From the NCBI GenBank assembly GCA_032622095.1, contig CP136063.1, positions 148,171,379 to 148,235,378 on the forward strand: 64,000 nt of DNA. The letters run 5' to 3'. This stretch comes from Siphonodentalium dalli. Lineage: Eukaryota > Mollusca > Scaphopoda > Gadilida > Siphonodentaliidae. The notes below the pieces were generated by a model, which worked only from the letters and a program-made list of their open reading frames with translations, searched no databases and was not told the origin of the DNA. Below, in pieces: positions 57,961 through 64,000 of the stretch. Positions within the stretch are counted from its first letter, which is position 1; every line of letters begins with the position of its first letter. The position numbers and the translations under genes are program-made.

Positions 57961-58790
57961 TTATTGTCCCCCGACGAAAAATTTATTTTTGGGGACTATT
58001 GTAATCAGCCGCGTCCGTGCGTCCCGTCCTTCCATCCGGAGTTATAACTCCAGTAATGATCATCCGATTTGATTGAAACTTGGTATGTAGGTGTCTCAAC
58101 CAAGAACACAGGTGCTCTGCAATTCTGGGTTCGATCCGATGTTCTTTTATGGAATTATTTCTCTTTTTTAAACTTTTTTTTAACTTAGAAAATTTCTCAC
58201 TTTTTCGGTTTCCGGATGATATCTCAAGTTTGGATCCTTTAATTGCAAACTGATGTGAATCAGTCATATCAAGATACAGGTTGAGTTCGAATTTGAGTTT
58301 GATCCGATGATTTTTCTCAGAGATATGGGCTTTTTGACTTAGAAAATTCAATTTTCTTGTTTTTTTCTTTGGTTTCCGGATGATAACTCAAGTTTGGATT
58401 GTTTAATTGGAAATTCTGTTTTTTTTGTGGGTTGTTCATATCAAAATACAGGTCAAGTTCGAATTTGAGTTTGATCCAATGATTTTTCCCAGAGTTATGG
58501 GCCTTTCGACTTTGAAAAACATTTTTTATAATTTTCTGTATAAGGGTACCTTCATGGTGTAATCAACTCCTCCTACAGTTTTGATCGTAGATATTTGAAA
58601 CTTCTAAGTATTGTTACCCACATATTGGAGATGTGCAACATGTATATAGATAATGAAAAAATTATTTCTTTACAGAATTATTAACCCATGCGACTTAGAA
58701 CATTTCAACATTTTTTTTTAATTTCTTTAACAAAGCGGCATCGACTTGCCACGTTGTCGGGGGGACACTGTGGTCGGCTGACCTTTTATG
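57961..58790 (+). repeat. Family E hairpin-headed TGTCCCCCGAC repeat
   Basis: It starts TTGTCCCCCGACGAAAAATT with the complementary TTTTTGGGGACTA, then CCGTCCGTGCGTCC. About three units have 'TTCCGGATGATAACTCAAGT', 'ACAGGTCAAGTTCGAATTTG' and 'TTTGATCCGATGATTTTTC', then one unit of the 35530 type. It ends GACTTGCCACGTTGTCGGGG-GGACA, the inverted form of its own start. Confidence 0.75.
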
Positions 58791-59834
58791 ATATTTACAC
58801 TCTATGCATTGACTGTGTAGAACTTGAATGGAGAATGTCTGTTGGTGGGAATAACATCATGCCCTGAGCCAAACTTTATGTGCAACATACAAAATGTGAT
58901 TGAAATGGTGGGAATTCCAATAAATTAGGTCTTTTAAAGGGATGGGCGGCCTTCATTGTAGGTTATAATTTAGAAATAACATTTAACAAATTATGATAAG
59001 TTCCTCAAGAATATACTAATAGTATAGCATAATGATATCGGTGCGATATTATTCACAAAACACGCTTTGTGTCAAAGATAATTCAGGTCAAGTGTAGTTT
59101 AGTTTCTCGCAAAAAGCATAGTGAATTGTTTATAAGCAGAGTCATGATATTGCATCATTTCCTTATTTAGATTCATGTGTATTCTACGTCATTTGTAAAA
59201 CCCCTAATTTTGTGAATCTACAATATCATAGTAAATTCCTTATTTGGTGTGTGATTACCATAGGTTAGATAAAATACTAACTGGATTGAAAAATATTCAT
59301 CTCTTTGCTAGAACAATTATATTATGTTCAGTGTTTTCTGTCTGATCATTTCCCGATCATGAAGTAACGTGGATTAGCTGGATTTTGAACTGACAGCGGG
59401 TAGTGTGGGTCAATTAAAATAAAATTTGGTGTCAATTGAATGCGATTGTTGATGGTGCCAATAATTTGATCTTCGCCTTCCACAGCGCAACGGAACATTT
59501 TCATTGGACGATCTGGTAGTTCCGAGTGTTTGTTTATAATAAACAAATGATTCTGTAATGTTTTTGTTGTTTGTTTACATAACAAGGCACACAAATGTGA
59601 CAATAACATGGAATGTATATGATATTTATGATTGGTATAAGAACTAATTCTGTCTATTATATAATATTCTTTCTGTTTATGGTGGTTTTAGTGGATTTGA
59701 CTATTTTAACAGCAATACCCACCGCAAAGGCCACCCATATCTTTACCAATATCGTCACCAATAATTTCCAGGTTTATTTTGGAGAACATGAGTTTTTTTA
59801 AGTGGCACTTCATGTATTGACAAGCCTTGAAATA
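58791..59834. other. Intergenic, nothing recognised
   Basis: No repeat structure or exon is supported. The minus-strand ORF at 59346-59609 (87 codons) has ordinary composition but no recognisable motif. Confidence 0.35.
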
Positions 59835-59852
59835 GTATGTCTGTCATTTGCA

Positions 59853-60012
59853 GAATGAGGTCCCCAGAGGGTGAATTTAGTGAGATGCTACCCCGCATAG
59901 TGGGCTAGCATCACCAAATTCACCCTCTGGGGACCTCATTCGGCTTACAACTCAGCAGAATGAGGTTCCCAGAGGGTGAATTTGGTGATGTTAACCCGCT
60001 ATGCCCTCTGGG
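59853..60012. repeat. Two further GAATGAGGTCCCC palindromes
   Basis: The first (59853-59946) is a near-perfect hairpin: AGAATGAGGTCCCCAGAGGG pairs with CCCTCTGGGGACCTCATTC. The second (59955-60012) is partial. They belong to the family clustered at 11519-12912. Confidence 0.8.
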
Positions 60013-60028
60013 CTTGAGTATTGACAAA

Positions 60029-60810
60029 TTATAAGTCTCTATGCTCATGCCAGCTGGTTCATTATAAGTTTCTATGCTCTTGGCCAGCTGGTTTATTATA
60101 AGTCTCTATGCTCTTGGCCAGCTGGTTTATTATAAGTCTATGCTCTTGGCCAGCTGGTGTATTATAAATCTCGATGCTCATGCCAGCTGGTTCATTATAA
60201 GTTTCTATGCTCTTGGCCAGCTGGTTTATTATAAGTCTCTATGCTCTTGGCCAGCTGGTTTATTATAAATCTCTATGCTCTTGGCCAGCAGGTTTATTAT
60301 AAGTCTCTATGCTCTTGGCCAGCTGGTTTATTATAAGTCTCTATGCTACTGGCCAGCTGGTTTATTATAAGTCTCTATGCTCTTGGCCAGCTGGTTCATT
60401 ATAAGTTTCTATGCTACTGGCCAGCTGGTTTATTATAAGTCTCTATGCTCTTGGCCAGCTGGTTTATTATAAGTCTCTATGCTACTGGCCAGCTGGTTTA
60501 TTATAAGTCTCTATGCTCATGCCAGCTGGTTCATTATAAGTTTCTATGCTCTTGGCCAGCGGGTTCATTATAAGTTTCTATGCTCTTGGCCAGCAGGTTT
60601 ATTATCAGTCTCTATGCTCATGGCCAGCTGGTTTATTATAAATCTCTATGCTCTTGGCCAGCTGGTTTATTATAAGTTTCTATGCTCTTGGCCAGAGGGT
60701 TTATTATAAGTCTCTATGCTCTTGGCCAGCTAATTTATTATAAGTCTCTATGCTCTTGGCCAGCTGGTTTATTATAAGTCTCTATGCTGTTGGCCAGCTG
60801 GTTTATTATT
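60029..60810 (+). repeat. 34 bp minisatellite, about 23 units (left part)
   Basis: The unit is a 34-mer of the form TTATAAGTCTCTATGCTCTT-GGCCAGCTGGTTTA. Variants CTACTGGCC, CTCATGCC and GGTTCATTATAAGTTTC recur in linked combinations, hinting at a higher-order pattern. About three more units lie at 63758-63859, after a 2.9 kb insertion. Confidence 0.95.
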
Positions 60811-63757
60811 AGCTCAACTTTACTTTGTAAAGTTTGAGCTATTGCCATGGCTTTGTCGTCCGTGTGTGTGTGCGTGATGCGTCAACAATTTCCTTTAGCA
60901 CGGGCTACAGGTCGTACCTTTGGTCGTATCATTATGAAATTTGTCATAGCTGTTGACATTGACATGTAGATGGGAACGAGTCATTTTGGGTTCATTCGGG
61001 AAAAAAACATGGCCGCCAGTGGCCATCTTGGATTTCAAAATTCAATCCATTAGCACGGGCTACAGGTCGTACTGTTCGTCTGATCATCATGAAATTTGTC
61101 ATGGATGTTAATATTGACATGTAGATGGGAACGAGTAATTTTGGGGTTGTTCGGCCAAAAAACATGGCCACCGGCAGCCATCTTAGATTGACTCTTTGCA
61201 TGACTAAATTCTTTGGCACGGCCTACAGGTCGTACCTTTGGTCGGATCATCATAAAAAAATTTCATCGATGTTAACAATGACATGTAGATGAGAACGAGT
61301 CATTTTGGGGTCATTCGGCAAAAAAACATGGCCGCCAGCAGCCATTTTGGATTTTACTCTTTGTATGACTAAATCCTTTAGCACGGGCTACAGGTCGTAC
61401 CTTTAGTCTGATCATCATGAAATTTGTCATGGCTGTTGAAATTGGAATGTAGATGGGAACAAGTCATTTTCGGGTCATTCGGACCAACAACATGGCTGCC
61501 AGTGGCCATCTTGGATTTCAAAATTCAATCCATTAGCACGGGCTACAGGTCGTACCTTTGGTTTGATCATCATGAAATTTGTCATGAATGTTAACATTGA
61601 CATGTAGATGGGAACGACTAATTTTGGGGTCATTCGGCCAAAAAACATGGCTGCCGGCAGCCATCTTAGATTTACTCTTTGCATGACTAAATTCTTTGGT
61701 ACGGCCTACAGGTCGTACCCTTGGTCAGATCATCATAAAATGTGTCATAGCTGTTGACATTGAAATGTAGATGGGAACGAGTCATTTTGGGTTCATTCGG
61801 GAAAAAAACATGGCCGCCAGTGGCCATCTTGGATTTCAATATTCAATCCATTAGCACGGGCTACAGGTCGTACTGTTTGTCTGATCATCATGAAATTTGT
61901 CATGGATATTAATATTGACATGTAGATGGGAACGAGTAATTTTGGGGTTGTTCGGCCAAAAAACATGGCCACCGGCAGCCATTTTGGATTTTACTCTTTG
62001 TATGACTAAATTCTTTGGCACGGGCTACAGGTCATACCTGAAATTTGTCATGGCTGTTGAAATTGGAATGTAGATGGGAACGAGTCATCTTGTATTTCAA
62101 AATTCAATCCATTAGCACGGGCTACAGGTCGTACCTTTGGTCCGATCTTTATGAAATTTGTCATGAATGTTGATATTGTCATGTAGATGGGAACGAGTTA
62201 TTTTGGGGTTATTCGGCAAAAAACATGGCCACCAGCCACCAGTGTTCACGCTGGCCCATAAATTCAGTTAGCCATCATTTTAGCCAAATGCCAATTTTTT
62301 TAGCCACTTTGAATTTAATTTAGCCACTTGTTTGGGAATTTTTTTTTTATATAAATTTAACGTATATTACATTTAATTGACAAAAGAAAACAATAACTAT
62401 GTAATATGAGCAATAACATCCTGCCAAGCGATTCCACATACAATGAATGTGTTTAGACCATCGCAAATAAAAACAAATTGCGGTGCATTATCATATAGCG
62501 AAAATATGCAATACGATATCTGAACGCAACTTGAAGTTTTATTTATTCGCGAGTTTGTGCATAGTTTTATCTATGCCTATGCGTATCTGGTGCATATTTG
62601 TTCAATTCGCGGGAAAATAGTAAGTATACCCTGGTGACTACGCAACTAGGATAATTTTAATCGCGGCTATAGTTGGACAGATCGATCGGTTTTGTAAAAA
62701 GTTGGAATTAATTAATAGGGATATCAAACTGCAAATGCAAGAAATTCATTTTGGAAACTTGACTCGCAACAAAAACCTCTGTCACTTAATGTTAAGCATC
62801 TTTCCCTTATCCCACTCAAAAGTTGCGTTTATTACAACACAAAGCGTCTGCCATTGACACTGAATGAAATCAACACCGATGTACACCTATATTACTAATT
62901 GCTCCAAGCACATCGGATCGTGTAACATACACGAGGTGGCGACGTTTTTGTTGTACGAATGTCACCTGCGCGTGATGTTATTAGACCGATGACTGCTGGT
63001 GTGTTTATAATCGCCACCATGTCCAGATGGACATATTTGACAGAAGATTAATTTAGCCATTTTTTTCGCCATTTGGTAATTTTTTTTCGCCATTTACAAT
63101 TTATTTTCGCCAATGGCTAAAATGGCTACCGCCAGCGTGAACACTGCCAGCCACCATTTTGGATTTCAAAATTCAATCCATTGGCGCGGGCTACAGGTCA
63201 TACTGCTCGTCTGATCATCATGAAATTTGTCATGGATGTTAATATTGACATGTAGATGGGAACGAGTCATTTTGGGGTCATTCGGCCAAAAAAAATGGCC
63301 ACCAGAAGCCATCTTGGATTTAACTCTTTGCATGACTAAATCCTTTGGCGCGGCCTACAGGTTGTAACTTTGGTCAGATCTTCATGAAATTTGTTACGGA
63401 TGTTAACAATGACATGTAGATGGGAATTATTCATTTTGGAGTCATTTGGCCAAAAAACATGGCTGCCAGCAGCCATCTTGGATTTTACTTTTTGCATGAC
63501 TAAATCCTTTGACACAGGCTACAGGTCGTATCATTTGTCAGATCATCATGAAATTTGTACTGGATGTTAATAATGACATGTAAATGGGAACGAGTCTTTT
63601 TGGGGTCATTTGGCAAAAAAACATGGCTGCCAGCGGCCATCTAAGATTTTACTCTTTGCATAACTAGGCCTTTAAACTTTCCACATTCCTAATCACTCCA
63701 TTGACTTTAACACATGAATTTATTCCCATTCCAAGTTGAGCTACAGTGTCATTGACA
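60811..63757 (+). repeat. Family B element inserted in the minisatellite
   Basis: The same hairpin head (TAGCTCAACTTTACTTTG) and the same terminus (CATTGACACTTTCAT) as the array at 53914 bound units of the same 164/155 bp type. Joining the flanks (GGTTTATTAT and AAGTTTC) restores a normal minisatellite unit, so the insertion caused no deletion and at most a 2 bp AT duplication. The element is itself interrupted at 62240-63146. Confidence 0.85.
62240..63146. mobile_element. hAT-type non-autonomous element, 907 bp, perfect 8 bp duplication
   Basis: CAGTGTTCACGCTGGC and GCCAGCGTGAACACTG are perfect inverted ends. CCAGCCAC flanks both sides (62232-62239 and 63147-63154). Subterminal words are repeated: TTTTAGCCA on the left, TTTTCGCCATTT on the right. 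No transposase ORF is seen. It sits inside a family B unit and is the youngest of three nested layers. Confidence 0.9.
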
Positions 63758-63859
63758 CTTTCATAAGTTTCTATGCTCTTGGCCAGCTGGTTTATTATAA
63801 GTCTCTATGCTCTTGGCCAGCTGGTTTATTATAAGTCTCTATGCTCTTGGCCAGCTGGT
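63758..63859 (+). repeat. 34 bp minisatellite, right part
   Basis: Three units continue the array interrupted at 60811. After 63859 the sequence is unique until a possible further hairpin head (GTGACCCCCAACTTGT) at 63943. Confidence 0.9.
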
Positions 63860-64000
63860 TTGGCTGGAAAATATTATCCAGTAGTGAGACAGATAATGTT
63901 CTATTTCCAAAATGAAGTCAGTGTTATAGTTCATATTATTATGTGACCCCCAACTTGTGCAAAACAAGTCACACTGTTATGATGAAACTGTTGACAGATT

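Noticed and set aside
59346-59609. 87-codon minus-strand ORF downstream of SCAPER
   Set aside because: Composition is ordinary, but no motif, splice context or homologous peptide could be recognised.
60074-60709. Repetitive peptides (LLASWFIISLYALGQLVYY type)
   Set aside because: Translation of the 34 bp minisatellite; the frame shifts every unit.
54338-61684. Series of minus-strand ORFs with MFFGRMTPKLLVPIY
   Set aside because: Read-through of 164 bp repeat units; the same peptide recurs with the DNA period.

Overview
This is a window of animal nuclear DNA. It shows long spliced introns, canonical GT-AG junctions, a dense load of transposon remnants, and no operons, ribosome binding sites or long ORFs. 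The repeats point to a marine lophotrochozoan, most likely a mollusc. Many begin with a short perfect hairpin, then a run of TCCG/TCTG, then 150-180 bp tandem units. One of them (10421) starts TAGCTCACCTGAG, a start I know from mollusc genomes. The species cannot be named from sequence alone.

I recognise one protein-coding gene: the 3' part of SCAPER (S-phase cyclin A-associated protein in the ER) on the + strand. Seven exons (8199-8440, 16117-16263, 41378-41615, 43238-43387, 47434-47625, 50144-50213, 55762-55865) join in frame to give 380 residues and a TAA stop. An eighth, upstream exon (4508-4631) is proposed because its phase and splice sites fit. Everything from position 1 to 55761 that is not one of these exons is intron or probable intron. 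The largest intron is 25.1 kb (16264-41377).

Intron content by region. 1-8198: a composite repeat, a TTAA-flanked element (2916-4339), a 2.2 kb TA-flanked element with ACCGCGGT-rich ends (4718-6940) and a piggyBac-type MITE (7479-8048). 8441-16116: CACTCCTGTTACC motif clusters, TCCG repeats and a cluster of palindromic MITEs. 16264-41377: a dead pogo/Tigger transposase, decayed gag-like ORFs with a PAM2-like peptide, a 1.38 kb duplication, a ~360 bp tandem array, and a DIRS-like element (28679-34152) whose left terminal repeat carries a 1.4 kb foldback (MULE-like) insertion. 41616-55761: palindromic MITEs, a hAT-type element (43835-44822), and nested hairpin-headed repeats, including a 1.8 kb array of 164/155 bp units that runs up to the last SCAPER splice acceptor.

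Downstream of SCAPER (55866-64000) I see no gene. There are nested repeats: a 34 bp minisatellite (60029-63859) split by a hairpin-headed element (60811-63757), itself split by a hAT-type element with a perfect 8 bp target duplication (62240-63146). The main biological interest is this stratigraphy: several insertions can be dated relative to one another, and two have readable empty sites in the same window.
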